This document shows, piece by piece, positions 11,606-23,330 of a DNA stretch of 64,000 nt. The notes beneath the pieces are model-generated. The model saw only the letters and a program-made list of their open reading frames with translations, made no database searches and was not told the DNA's origin. Position 1 is the stretch's first letter. The number at the start of each line of letters is the position of its first letter. The stretch comes from Saccopteryx bilineata (lineage: Eukaryota > Chordata > Mammalia > Chiroptera > Emballonuridae), in contig NC_089494.1 of assembly GCF_036850765.1 (NCBI RefSeq), positions 230,410,779 to 230,474,778 of the forward strand, read 5' to 3'. The position numbers were made by a program, and so were the translations under genes.

Positions 11606-12000
11606 GGCCCTGGCCGGTTGGCTCAGCGGTAGAGCGTCGGCCTGGCGTGCGGGGGACCCGGGTTCGATTCCCGGCCAGGGCACATAGGAGAAGCGCCCAT
11701 TTGCTTCTCCACCCCCACCCCCTCCTTCCTCTCTGTCTCTCTCTTCCCCTCCCGCAGCCAAGGCTCCATTGGAGCAAAGATGGCCCGGGCGCTGGGGATG
11801 GCTCCTTGGCCTCTGCCCCAGGCGCTAGAGTGGCTCTGGTCGCGGCAGAGCGACGCCCCGGAGGGGCAGAGCATCGCCCCCTGGTGGGCAGAGCGTCGCC
11901 CCTGGTGGGCGTGCCGGGTGGATCCCGGTCGGGTGCATGCAGGAGTCTGTCTGACTGTCTCTCCCCGTTTCCAGCTTCAGAAAAATACAAAAAAAAAAAA
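11606..12000 (+). mobile_element. tRNA-derived SINE, type A (long)
   Basis: A near-consensus plus-strand copy. The tRNA-like head keeps an A box (tggctcagcgg), a B box (ggttcgattcc, 11661-11671) and paired acceptor arms GCCCTGG/CCAGGGC. It ends in tccagcttcagaaaaatac and poly(A). Flanks AAAAATGTAAGCAGT and AAAAATGTAAACAGT (12001-12015) differ by one base. Confidence 0.95.
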
Positions 12001-12015
12001 AAAAATGTAAACAGT

Positions 12016-12634
12016 ATGTAAGCTTACATAGACGAAATTAAAATGACACTAAAACCATTCTAGAGGGAATCTTATTGAATCCCCTCCCCCCACCGTCAGT
12101 CATCTCTGTCATCATTTGCGTTTTCAAAAATCTTTAACAACTTTCTAAAAAAGAATGAACGTGAGAAGCATTGTGTACAACTGTTCATGCTACTCCAGAT
12201 TATGGTATATATATCCATTACACTAGGAGGTTATGAGTTCAGGCATTATGTTCTTTAGGTAACATTATTTCATATAGGCATTTTCTTGCAGGAATAATTA
12301 TTTCTAAGAGCTAGGTGGTAGTCTGTCATATTGATGCAGTGATGTTTGAACTACTTTCTAATTGTTGGACATTCAGGGCTGTTCCCACCTCCCCCCCTCT
12401 TTTAGTAAGTAGTGTAGCTAAACCTTTTTTTTTCCCGGAGTTTATTTCTTCTTAGGGTATAATTCAAAATACCACTCTGGGATTAAGAATTTCTAGTTTC
12501 TGTTGCTCATTGTCACAAGGACACAAAATAATAATTTGAAGAAGTGCACTAGCTATAAAAATGATATAAAGTTTCTATTATCTTCTTTTTTGATCTTTTA
12601 GGACAATAGTATCTGTTTTGTGTAAAGACACAAG
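12016..12634. other. TEC: No recognisable feature
   Basis: Intron 1 sequence between two SINEs. The phrase ggattaagaatttctagtttctgttgctcattg suggests an old repeat, not named. Confidence 0.5.
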
Positions 12635-12662
12635 TTTAGAATCATTGCACTAAAGAATTCTT

Positions 12663-12800
12663 TTTCTTTTTTTGTGACAGAGACAGAGAGAGTCAGAGAG
12701 AGGGACAGATAAGGACAGACAGACCAGAAAGGAGGGAGATGAAAAGCATCAGTTCTTCATTGCGGCACCTTAGTTTCTCATTGATTGCTTTCTTGTATGT
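12663..12800 (-). mobile_element. tRNA-derived SINE, type B, 5' truncated
   Basis: Minus-strand copy (gtgacagagacagagagagtcagagag, gcatcagttcttcattgcggcacc) of the same subtype as 11141-11384, lacking the tRNA-like head. Its left flank matches that of the other copy (see findings). Confidence 0.85.
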
Positions 12801-12842
12801 TCCAGGGGGCCCTGACAGGTTCATTTGCAGAGGCTGCATTCT

Positions 12843-13052
12843 ATTTTTTTTTATTGAAAAATTATTTTAAGAGACAGAGAGAGGAAGGGAGAGAGAGAGA
12901 ATAAGAGAGGAGAGATAGAGATAGGGAAGCATTCATTTGTTGTTTCACTTAGTTGTGCATTCATTGCTTGCTTCCCATAAGTGCTCTGACTGGGGATTGA
13001 ACATTAGTGTTTCAGGATGATGCTCTAACCAACAGAGCTAACCAGCCAGGAC
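12843..13052 (-). mobile_element. tRNA-derived SINE, type D (VES-like)
   Basis: Minus-strand copy reading gtgctctgactggggattgaac, then gctctaaccaacagagctaaccagccagg. This is the layout of the classic bat VES SINE. Confidence 0.85.
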
Positions 13053-15091
13053 CTACAGTCTTGTTTATAATTTCTAGAGCTGCATTTCATTTTGGTGGAT
13101 GCTTGGTAAGAAGAGTGTCCAGGGATCATTAACAAAAGGTGGAGAGATTGTTACATTATCTGTGAAACTGTATTTGACCCCAATACCTGGTCTAAGGTCC
13201 ATGAACCTTCCTGTAAGCCGGGGCGAGGGCATTACAGTTTTGTAGGGAACTTCAGCCCTTCCCCCCATTTCCCTATTCCTGGGCAGCATGAGGAAGTGCG
13301 AGGGGCAGGGCAACCAGCAACACCAGGGAATTCTGTATTAATAGTTTCTTGGTAAAGAATTAGAGTAGAGTGAATTTCTGTGTAGATTTCCCCAGTAATA
13401 TTTATGTCTAATGTTTGGAGTCTGGGATAGATGTCTAAGTCAGCTACTCACTGGTATTGTGTTCCCATGCCTTAGGTTATCCATCTATTAAACAAAGCAT
13501 AATGACACATAATTAACAGTTCGCTCCGGAAAGACTCATGGCCTAATGCTTGTAAAGGACTTTGAGCCTTTCTCAGAGTGTTTTATACACACTCGTGAAT
13601 AATGAGATGGCTTGCTCTATTTGGCAAAAGGTATCTATATTACACCCATTTTATAGATGAGAAAAGTGAACCTTGTCGAGGATGATAGCTTGTTGAGAAT
13701 CTGAGGGTAAATTAAAGGTAGTATTTATGAAAATTTTCCTGGACTTTGTGGAACAGTGGAGTTGAAAATAAATTCTGTGTGAGTGGGTCTGTGTTAGGAA
13801 AACAGATTTCACAGTGTTTAAGCACATAGAAGCTTTTGGAGGGAAGGCTACATCTTTGTAAGGGGAAACCATGCTTGACAGATTTACTAGAGTGTTTAAA
13901 GAGCATTAAGTAATTATGGAAGCTAGGGATAAACTGATTTTCAAAGTGATTTGGAAAAGACACACCACAAAGGCTGTTACCTACACTGAGTCAGTGGAGG
14001 GTTGGCAGAAATGTTTTTACAAATCAGATATAGGGAGGGGACAAAGGCAGACAAAGGTTAGGCAGGGATGTACATTTTTCAGGATGTAAGTGTGAGTAAA
14101 CTAGTCTTTTTCTCATTTTTTAAAAAAATAAACCATGTAAAAGGGAGTAGAGGTATAAACTCCAAATTTACAGTCAACACGACCCTATTAGACACTAAGA
14201 AGCCCAGCTGCCGGTTTCCCGTCCGTGCACAATGGCAGGGAGTGATGAAGAAGGCATGTAGGGAAAATGAGTCCATCTGTACATGCAGATGGGCATCCAG
14301 GTTTTTACTCAAGAAAGAGACTCCGATATTATTGTAAACTCCTAACTGAAGACGCTCACCATAGGTATGACTTAGAGCAACAACAAAAACTAACTAATAA
14401 TTCAGAAGTGACATTTTACCACATTGTCATGATGCTTCAGCATCTGCAATAGTTTCATCAATGTACTTGAAGACATAATGGACTTAGAGAAATGCAAATG
14501 CGTTTATCAGTGGCATAGAAGATTGAGTAAAATACCCTCATGCAACTCTTTGGTCTAGAGAGATAAATACTGACCATAGACATGTAGACAGGGTGTGCTC
14601 TCATATACCAGGCCTATCGATATCTCATATATCAAGTCTAGTGATACAGGGAGACCATTCATTTGCATCATTCTTATTCCCAAATCATGCCCCGCTCCCC
14701 TCAGTAGTTAATGTTCATGGAGCACAGAAGATGTGCCAGGCTCCATGGAAGAGCCTGAAGCACAGGGAGTTTCAGGGAGATTTGGTTAAGTAGTGGAGCC
14801 AAGTCCAGAGGAGCACACTTGGTTTCCAGATGGTACTCTTAGAGTCCTACTGAGTTGTACGGAATGAGCTACACTCCTGTCCTCTCTCTTATTTTCCCTC
14901 CTGGTAAACAGAATTGGATAACCTTGTAGGGAGTATTAAGGTCTGCTTCAAAGAAAAAAAGCAACTGTTCCTCTGGGTATCACTCCAAGTCTCTTAACCT
15001 TCATGATTTAAGATATCTTCATAGCAACACTGTTAAATAGACATATTTTGTGAATTAGAAATATAATTTAAAAATGTCTAATAGCCATATT
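13053..15091. other. TEC: Intron 1, no gene seen
   Basis: Mostly unassigned sequence. A possible MIR scrap lies near 13640 (cccattttatagatgagaaaagtgaac). Short open frames here are not credible genes. Confidence 0.5.
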
Positions 15092-15107
15092 AAAAAGGCA
15101 AAATGCA

Positions 15108-15458
15108 GCCTGACCAGGCAGTAGTGCAGTGGATAGAGCATTGGCCTGGGATGCTGAGGACCCAGGTTTGAAACCCCGAGGTTGCTGGCTTGAGCATGGG
15201 ATCATAGACATGATCCCATGATCACTGGCTTGAGCCCAAAGGTCCCTGGCTTGAAGCCCAAGGTTGCTGGCTTGAGTCCAAGGTCACTGGCTTGAGCAAG
15301 GGGTCATTTGCTCTGCTGTAGCCCCCCAGTCAAGGAACATATGAGAAAGCAATCAGTGAACAGCTAAGGCACTACAATGAAGAATTGATGCTTCTCATCT
15401 CTCTTTTTCTGTCTGTCTGTCTGTCTCTCTCTCTATCTCTCTCTCTCTCACTTAAAAA
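15108..15458 (+). mobile_element. tRNA-derived SINE, type B, with internal repeats
   Basis: Plus-strand copy starting gcctgaccaggcagtagtgcag. The body repeats a ctggcttgag motif about five times (15186-15310), then gagaaagcaatcagtgaac and a CT-rich tail. Flanked by a perfect 16-bp duplication AAAAAGGCAAAATGCA (15092-15107, 15459-15474). Confidence 0.92.
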
Positions 15459-15474
15459 AAAAAGGCAAAATGCA

Positions 15475-16275
15475 ACAGGTAAAATTAATTTTAATAGTGT
15501 GTAACCCAATATGTGAAAATATAATTTTATATAGTCATATAAAAATTACTAATGAGCTATCACAAACAGGTTGGGCTATCAGCAGTACAATACAGTGCAA
15601 TTCAGCATATCATACACAAGGCAGTGAATAAAATGTAGTCCTGCCAACCAGTAAACTTGTGGTTAGTGGAAGAATATTTTCAGTTTTACATTTTAAATCG
15701 AAATGAAATAAAATTTAAAAATTTAGTTCCTCAGTTGCTCTAGCCACTTTCCAAGTGCTCAGGAGCTGTTTATGGTGAGTGGATACCACATTGACCAGTG
15801 CGACTCTACAGCAAAGCTACTCTCTGTTGGCATGCTCCCTCTTGAGCACACCCTTGTGTTCCCTACTCTTTCTTTCCCAAGGGGCACTCTCTCCCGCCGG
15901 AGCACCCCAGTGCCTTCCCCTCTACTTCCCGCAGGTATGTTCCTCTGTGATGGTTCTCTTAAGCTCTAAGGACCTTTCTTTTGCCTCTGAAACTTGTTTC
16001 CTGAGCCCACACAGCCCAGCCAGTGCCCTTTCTTTTTTTAACCTCTGTGATTTTCTAAATAAACTTTCTCTCACAATTGGAAAAAAAGAAAGTTCTTTGT
16101 TTCAGAAGGCCCAGGGACTTCCAGATACTCCATCACTACTACTAACTTTTCCCATCTCATTTTCCCAGGGCTACCGTGTTTCATTGTGCAAGTTATACAC
16201 TGAAAAACTCTGGGACGTCATTCACATTGTATATCTAGTAGATTTGTTTATTTATTGTTACTGTTTTTTGGAAGA
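15475..16275. other. TEC: Unassigned; LTR-like character in 15780-16090
   Basis: A C/T-rich stretch ends in tttctaaataaactttctctcac, which looks like the AATAAA and R region of a solitary LTR. No matching ends or target duplication were found, so this stays a suspicion. The 178-codon open frame here is not a gene. Confidence 0.35.
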
Positions 16276-16287
16276 TGGAAGTAAAGT

Positions 16288-16340
16288 TTTTTTTTTTTTA
16301 AATGTTATTTATTGATTGAATTTAGAGAGAGAGAAGAAGG

Positions 16341-16385
<45 letters not shown>

Positions 16386-16511
16386 CAACTCATTGTTCCA
16401 CCCATTCATGCATCCACTGGTTGATTTCTGTGTGTGCCCTGACCAGGGATTGAACCCACAACTCTGGTATATTAGGAGGGTGCTCCAACCAACTGAGCTA
16501 CCTGACCCAGG
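16288..16511 (-). mobile_element. tRNA-derived SINE, type D (VES-like)
   Basis: Minus-strand copy with tgccctgaccagggattgaaccc and accaactgagctacctg. A long (GA)n lies at 16341-16380. Perfect 12-bp flanks TGGAAGTAAAGT (16276-16287, 16512-16523). Confidence 0.93.
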
Positions 16512-16897
16512 TGGAAGTAAAGTGTTTAAAGGTATTCCTTTAAAAACTTTGTTTTAATTCATGCAAAGCCTTTTTGTTGTTGTTTTTAGAGGGTGTGTGA
16601 TTGTAGCCCTTCTGATCCCTCCTAGCGTTCCTAGGCATTGCTCTCTTGTACACTGAGCACGTTCCCAGTGTCCACAGCCTGTGGTTGGAGCAGCTTCAGT
16701 CAACATCTCCCTCCCCCCCAAATAAATGTCACAAAGCTATAATCACTGTTCATGGTAGTTTACCTTGGAGCCATATGTCTTATTCATAATTGTATCCCTA
16801 GTCCTGGCACACAATATGTGCTTAACACACTTATTGATTTAAATTTGTATTTCAGTGTTTACCCAGGCCCCTGTATTGTGTCCTCAGTTGCCCTTAA

Positions 16898-17160
16898 CCC
16901 TTTGAGTTGTGAATATTTTTCATGCTCGCTGACCCCCGGGAGTGAGTTTTTTTCAAAAAATGAAATTAGTTCCAGTATCAGTTTTATTAACTTAAAATCA
17001 TATTTGTTGGATAACCAATTTATGGAAACAAGGAGAACATACATTTGCCATTTTTAAATGTTGCCTTACACATTTTTAAAATAAAAATTTTTGTTAGGAT
17101 TGTACTCTGGATGGTCAGGAGGCATGAGGACGTACATGAACGTTCGTATTACTCAAAGAG
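16898..17160. mobile_element. piggyBac-like non-autonomous DNA transposon (263 bp)
   Basis: Flanked by TTAA on both sides (16894-16897, 17161-17164), the signature target duplication of piggyBac. Inner ends are CCCTTTGAGT and ACTCAAAGAG, inverted repeats matching 9 of 10. Weaker inverted similarity extends inward (ttcatg motifs). There is no transposase, so it would depend on an autonomous partner. Confidence 0.72.
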
Positions 17161-17274
17161 TTAATGAAACTCAACCCAGGGCTGATTTATCCAAATGCTG
17201 ACATGACTCTCTTTCACCATCACAGCTCATCCTTTGTTCTAAATAAAATAATTGTCATAATTGCTATTACTAAT

Positions 17275-17515
17275 AACAGCTACCACTTATTGATCACTTT
17301 GTGTCAAGCACTGAGCCTAGCAATTTTATATGCATCATTTCATTTAATCTTTTTGTCCATCTCTAGGACATAGGTACTATTATCCCCATTTTATAAAGAA
17401 ACTGAGGCACTGAGAAATTAAGTAATTTACTTGAAGTCACACAACTATTAAATGTCAAAGTTGACATTTAAAACCAGTTATCTCTGACTTCAAAGCACTT
17501 CTTTACTTTAAATAG
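17275..17515 (-). repeat. MIR SINE
   Basis: Antisense MIR: ttatgcatcatttcatttaatc-like start, ccccattttataaagaaactgaggcactgagaaattaagtaa, then gtcacacaac. Confidence 0.85.
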
Positions 17516-18949
17516 CAGGACTAAGCTTCTCCTTTGGTATCTGGAACCTGATGGACAAGTGACCACGCTAGAATGGATTTATTATTTGCCCAGACTCCTT
17601 CCTTTGGGGACCTTTTCCATCCCAGTTCATGTGGTTTGGGTGGGGTGTCACCAACCCCAGGGAGGCCAGATGGCTGAGCTTTGGTCCATCTGAGAAATGC
17701 TTTGACCAAGTGACTGGTTCTGAGGTTAGCACGTGACCCATGCTCACTCAGTCAGCCTCCTTTTCTGCTCAGTGTAGGAAAGGAGACATTCTTTTCCTCT
17801 GGGTTTTGTTTTTTGTTTTTTTCTGCTAGAGCGATGTCACCTGGAGCTCCTGGTGACCATCTTACCCTGCTACATGGAGGAAGCTGTTTGAAGTAGGAGA
17901 GAATGAACGAGGCCGGCACGCAGTGGGAGGTAGCAGTGAGTGGTGGTGAGAGCACAGACAACATCATTTGCACCCCAGGATTCAGATGTGCCTCAAGCAT
18001 TCCGGGACTTCTCTGTTATGTGAGCCGATACATTCTTTTTGTTGTTGTCTGCCTCAGTCAATTATTGGCAATGGGAAGAGCCTGCCTAGTACACAGACTT
18101 TACAGGAGATGACTATTTTTTCTCTTGGATTGCACATTGTCAGTCTCTGTCTCTACTTTTGGGTGAGCCCACTCCTTCTTGGGCCATGGTTTCTGCTCTT
18201 GTCTGCACTGTGCCTGGAGGCCTTGGATCCCTTAAAACTTGCTCATGTTTGACTTGCTTCCTCTCTTTTAGATCTGTGAGCCCTGCCCTAGTAAAAAGAG
18301 ATACCACACCCAAGCCCTCCACACCACTCCCTCGATCCTTACCACCAGGGCACAGCCCACACACAAGGATAAGAATTGTGCCATGAGCATTAGAGAAATT
18401 TGTTCTTCATAGACATTGGAAAAGCTACTCATCAACCTACTTTTGAATGCTGATCACAAACTGTTGAACGCCTCACTCGTCTGACCTCTGACACCATGTC
18501 GGATCTCAGCCAGCTCTGGCCAAGGCTTTGCCTCTTTTCCCCGGTTGCCTTGGCTCCCGGCCTTTCTGATCAGCTGTCTTATGTGCTCTCAACTCCCTTA
18601 TGATTCTGAACTTCCATCCTTTTACTGGCTTCCTTCCAAATCTTTCTGGGGGCCCTCTCAGGGCATTGTTCCATTGTGAATCAGCTCTCCCACACCCCAG
18701 CCTCCTCACAGAATGAGAACACTCCCTTCTCTGCAGCTCTCTCTGCTGTGGCCTTCCCCTGGCTTTCCTGTGCTGCCCAGAGGTCATGCAAAAACCCTTT
18801 CTCCTTTTGAGTTCAAGCCACTCATGCAAACACCCTCTTGGTCTCTCCTTTTGCCAACAACCTCTTGGTTAGTGTCCCTGAGAGACTCACCAATTCCTGG
18901 TCTTCTCTTCCAACACTGGGCCATCTCTGCATCTATCTGACTAACATTT
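17516..18949. other. TEC: Intron 1, no gene seen
   Basis: Several short open frames without coding character. The C/T-rich part at 18450-18940 may be a worn L2 but is not clear enough to call. Confidence 0.5.
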
Positions 18950-19066
18950 TTTTTTTTTTTTTTACAGAAAGAGCATCAGAGAGAGGAATAGATAGGGACA
19001 GACAGGAACGGAGAGAGATGAGAAGCATCAATCATCAGTTTTTCGTTGTGGTACTTTAGTTGTGCA
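18950..19066 (-). mobile_element. tRNA-derived SINE, type B, 5' truncated
   Basis: The minus-strand 3' half only: poly(T), then gagagagatgagaagcatcaatcatcagtttttcgttg. The tRNA-like head is missing. Confidence 0.88.
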
Positions 19067-19074
19067 TTGATTGA

Positions 19075-19640
19075 TGAATAGGATTTCAACAGATGCTCTT
19101 CCAGGCAGAGAGAACAACTCAAGCAGAGGCATGGGAATATGAAAATGTCCAGTGTTTACTGGCTTGAGCACTTGGAAATAAGTGGTAGGAAGGGAAGAGG
19201 GAACCCAGATGGGAGATGACATAATTATATTTACTTAAAATTAAGGAATAATCCTAAGGAGGGTTCAATGTGGAGAATGCAAAAGAAGGAACAGACTTTA
19301 TTATAAAAAGGAGAAGAGAAGTACTTTGAAAAGTTTTCAGAGGCGGGATGTTATTGTAAATGACAGATCGAAACTTGGTTGGATTGACTGTAAAAGGAGA
19401 AGAGGAATAATTAAAGGAGTTTAAGAAAGTTCATCATAAGACTACAGATGTAAAGAGAAAGAGTTGTGGAAGAAGAGGTATGAAGATTTTCAGAGCTTAC
19501 TGTTGTAAGGGGGCAGGGAGCAGAGTGGAGAAACCAAGCAAGACACCTGCTGCTTAGGAGATGGAGAGGTTGAGGCCCTGCCTGGCGCTGGGAGATTTGA
19601 AGGTGTAGGATATGGGGAGAAAACAGCTGTATAGTAGATA
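19075..19640 (-). repeat. L2 LINE fragment
   Basis: Antisense L2-type phrases: cttccaggcagagagaac, cagaggcatgggaatatg, and later aggcgggatgttattgtaaatgac. Confidence 0.6.
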
Positions 19641-19924
19641 TGAATCAAATTAGTTAGCCTTTTAATTACCTTATGCGTAAAGAGTAAGATAACTTTATTT
19701 CATGATGGTACAAATGACTTAAATCATGTAAGCTTAAGATGTTTCTCAAACTGTTTTATAGAATACTACAACTCTGGGAAATGTTAGTAAGGATCAAGGG
19801 AAACAGAGTTCTCTGAACAAATAAGGTTGGGACATGCTGCATTCTATATGATTCACAGAGTCTATTCACATATTAAAGGCTCAGAAATGTACACAAGAAA
19901 CCAGTTTGACATTGTTTAACCCAG

Positions 19925-20120
19925 CTTTTCCTGAATATATTTGTTCCTTCATTCAGCAAGCATGTGGTAAGCACATAGTGTGACGGTGTGTTTTTGGTAC
20001 TGTGCTGGCCAGTGGTCCTAAGGTAGAGAATAAATCAGCCAATGTTCTTGCCTTTTTTGAGACTACAGTCTGGTGTAATCTGCGAGGTTCTGAGAAGCAC
20101 AATGCGGCAAACCTTATTTT
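19925..20120 (-). repeat. L2 LINE 3'-end fragment
   Basis: Antisense L2 3' end: tgttccttcattcagcaagcatgtggtaagcac, tactgtgctggccag, and agagaataaatcagccaatgttcttgcc. Confidence 0.65.
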
Positions 20121-20499
20121 AAGGTGTTTAGATATTCATGTTTATGCTGTGGAATGGAATGGAGTGATTGTCTGCCTACCTGTCTCTCTGCCTCCATGAC
20201 TCTATGTATTACTAGTACCTCTACCTCTTTGAAGACTATTTCCTGCACCTTCTGCCTTTGGCTTAGATAGAACTGATGACAAATTAACTTTAGGTCTTGG
20301 AAGTTGGTGACTTGTCAAGGTCATCCAGCTAGTTAGGGACAGAACCAGAGCCAGAACCCCAAGCTCATTTGGATCTAGGTCTTATGCTTATTCTATTTTT
20401 GGTGAGAAGGAACAATTGAAATGCTTGAAAAAAAAATTAGGTAGACTCAACAGCTGTCGATTTTGCCAATTATTAGTAGCAGGGTTGACTTAGGTATCA

Positions 20500-20733
20500 C
20501 CATCACCTCCACTATTGTCATTGGTAATGTTGAGTAATTACTATGATCTATGCTAAGCATTTTATATATTTTTTTTCTTATTTATTTTTTATAACAACTC
20601 AATGAAGTAGTAATTATTACCTCATCTTATAGTGAGGAGGCAAGCTCAGAGAGAGGAGTAGAATGTCTCTATTCACATAACGGGGAAGGAGCAGAGGATA
20701 TATTCTAGGCTGTTTTCAGAGTCCAGACTCTTT
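20500..20733 (-). repeat. MIR SINE
   Basis: Antisense MIR: tatgatctatgctaagcattttatat, aacaactcaatgaagtag, ttatagtgaggaggcaagctcagagag. The C-type SINE at 20734 sits at its right end. Confidence 0.75.
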
Positions 20734-20913
20734 TTAAAAAGATTTATTTATTGATTTGAGAGAGAGAGAGAAAAGGGGGGGAGGAGCGGGAAACATCAAC
20801 TTGTAGTAGTTGCTTCTCATATGTGCCTTGACCGGGCAAGCTTGGGGTTTTGAACTGGTGACTTCAGCATTCCAGGTCAACGCTTTATCTGCTGCTCCAC
20901 CACAAGTCAGGCC
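20734..20913 (-). mobile_element. tRNA-derived SINE, type C
   Basis: Minus-strand copy with tgccttgaccgggcaagcttggggttttgaac. AGTCCAGAC flanks both sides (20720-20728, 20916-20924). Confidence 0.88.
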
Positions 20914-21319
20914 GAAGTCCAGACCCTTACTTCATTTTATAATAGAAATATTTACTCTACTTCTAGATTTCCTTCTCAGAATTAGTCTGTCTTTTCTCCC
21001 TTGCCATTTCAACTTGCCTAACCTCCTGAGGTTTGTGAAAACCTCATCTCCGAAAGGATCTGATCATTCATTTATTCTGCAAGTCAGATATTATTCATCA
21101 AATATTTAATGAGTACCTACTATGGAAAAAAACTGTTTTAGGAGCTGAGCATCCAGGGGTGAATACACAGATGAGGTTTCTGCTTGTGTGGCACTTATAA
21201 TCAGTGGAGTGCACGTGATTAAAAAAAAATCAAGAAAAATGTCATGTAGTGATAAGTATCATGCAAAGAATTAAAATAGAAAACTGGGAGTGACCAGTTG
21301 TCTACTTGATCTATTTATT

Positions 21320-21975
21320 TATTTTTTAAATTAAATTTATTGTGGTGACATTGGTTAATAAAATTATATTGTTTTTAAGTACACAGTCCTATGATACATC
21401 ATCTGTATATTGCATTGTGTGCCCACCACCCAAAGTCAAATCTCCTCTCAGCATCTATTTGACCCCCTTTACCCTTTATTATCCCCACCCTTTTTTCGGT
21501 ACTGTTGTGTGTGTCTATGAGTTTTTGTTGGTTGTTTTTCTTGTTTGTTCATTTGTTGCTTCCAGTTTTATATCCCACATGAGTGAACTCATATGGTTCT
21601 TAACTTTTCCTGTCTGACTTGTTTTGCTTAGCATGATATTCTCAAGACCAATTCATGCTGTCACAAATGGCAATATTTCATCTTTTCTTATGGTTGAATA
21701 ATATAGTCCACTATATACATGGACCATATCTTCTTTAACCAATCGCAGTGAAGAATGCCACAATGAACATAGGAATGTATGTATCTTTGCAAATAAATGT
21801 TTTCAAAATTTTAGGGTAAAGTTATCCAAAAGAGGGGGTCACTGGGTCATATGGCAACTATATTCTTACATTTTTGAGTAGCTTCTATGCTGTTTTCCAT
21901 AGTGGTTGTATCAGTTTACATTCCCACCAGCAGTGAATGAGGGTTTTTTTTCTCCACACCGTTGAATACTTTAGA
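21320..21975 (-). mobile_element. L1 3'-end fragment
   Basis: Antisense L1: aaatttattgtggtgacattggttaataaaat at the left end mirrors the L1 3' terminus seen in sense at 58880. It is followed by gcttagcatgatattctcaagacc and gtggttgtatcagtttacattcccaccagcagtgaatgagggt. It lies inside the L2. Target duplication not clear. Confidence 0.8.
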
Positions 21976-23155
21976 TTGGGTAGTGAACAGAAGGCCTTTT
22001 TACAAAAGTAACATTTAAGCTGAAATTTGAGTTATAAGAAGATGATGGCTAGACGGAGAATTAGAAAGACCAGGTGGAATGATGATTTTCTAGGTAGAGG
22101 GAACATCATGTACAATGACCCCACCATGCCATGACTTTACTATGTTGAAAGAACAGGAAGAGAGCTGGTGTGGTTAAATCATAGTGGGCCATTCAGAGAG
22201 TGGTACTAGATGTGGTAGGACAAGTAGGTGGTATGCTAGGTTAAGAGGATTGTGTTTAAGTCTAACTGTGGGGAAATCATTGGGGGATTTAAGCAGGAGT
22301 TAGGATATAAACTGACTTAGGTTTTTATAAGTTTGTGTTGATTGAATGGAGAAAGTATTATAAGAAAATAAGGAAAGAAATAGTAAGACCTATTAGGAGG
22401 ACACTGCAATAGTCCTGTTAAAGGGTGATGGTGGCTGTTTCAATTAATTGCCCCAGTAATGCCAGGTAACATATATCCCTGTAAACTCAGGGGTGTACAG
22501 AAATAAGGATTTATTTTTGCTCATGAGTTGTTGGGATGTCTGGGTAGTTCTGCTGTTCTGGGACAGGCTTAGCTGATCATGACTGTTCTTGCCTGTGTGT
22601 CTATAATGAACTGTGGGTCAGGTAGTCAGTTCTGTGATGTTGTCTTGGGTTCTCTGATGTGTTTAGGGGGCCAGCTTGCTGTTGACTGTTTGGGATGGCC
22701 TCAGCTGAGATGGCTGGGACAACTCTGCCCTCCTTTGTGTTTATGTTACATCCCTCTAGTAGGCTAACCTGGCCATAGTCTGATGGTGATCACAAAGAAG
22801 TAAGAGACAGAAACAAGCAAGCAGATTTTTAAGCCTTAGCTTGTGTCAAATTTGCTGCTGTTCCTGTCTGTTGCACTAGTGGGGAGAGAGTGAAGTAGAA
22901 ACTTGAGTATTCAGGTTTAGAATATGCTGATGGATTAGATTTGAAGCATGAAAGAGAGGAATTAATCAAAGGTAACTCTTATAATTTTAACAAAAGGTAG
23001 AGAAGTGGTGAGACCACTTACTCAGATTGCAAAGAGTAGGTAAAGAGTAAGTGTTAGGGGAGTATCTAGATTTCTGTTTCAGCCATAATATATTTGAGAT
23101 ACCTGTTAAGCATTCAAATAAAGAGGTTTACAATTAGATATATAAATCTGATGTT

Positions 23156-23330
23156 CTTGCCTGACCTGTGGTGGCACAGTGGGATAAAGTGTCGACCTGG
23201 GACGCTGAGGTTGCCGGTTCGAAACCCTGGGCTTGCCTGGTCAGGGCACATATGGGAGTTGATGCTTCCTGTTCCTCCCTCTTTCTCTCTCTCTCTCCTC
23301 TCTGAAAATTGAATAAAGAAAGTCTTAAAG
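23156..23330 (+). mobile_element. tRNA-derived SINE, type C
   Basis: Plus-strand copy with cctgacctgtggtggcacagtggg, B-box-like ggttcgaaacc and tgcctggtcagggcacatatggg. Perfect 12-bp flanks AAATCTGATGTT (23144-23155, 23331-23342). Confidence 0.93.

Noticed and set aside
11618..11682. tRNA-like fold with A and B boxes (similar heads at 27438, 31708, 58437 and others)
   Set aside because: Each is the head of a SINE with body, tail and target duplication. These are not tRNA genes.
15779..16315. 178-codon open frame
   Set aside because: Low-complexity leucine/serine-rich translation of C/T-rich, LTR-like sequence.
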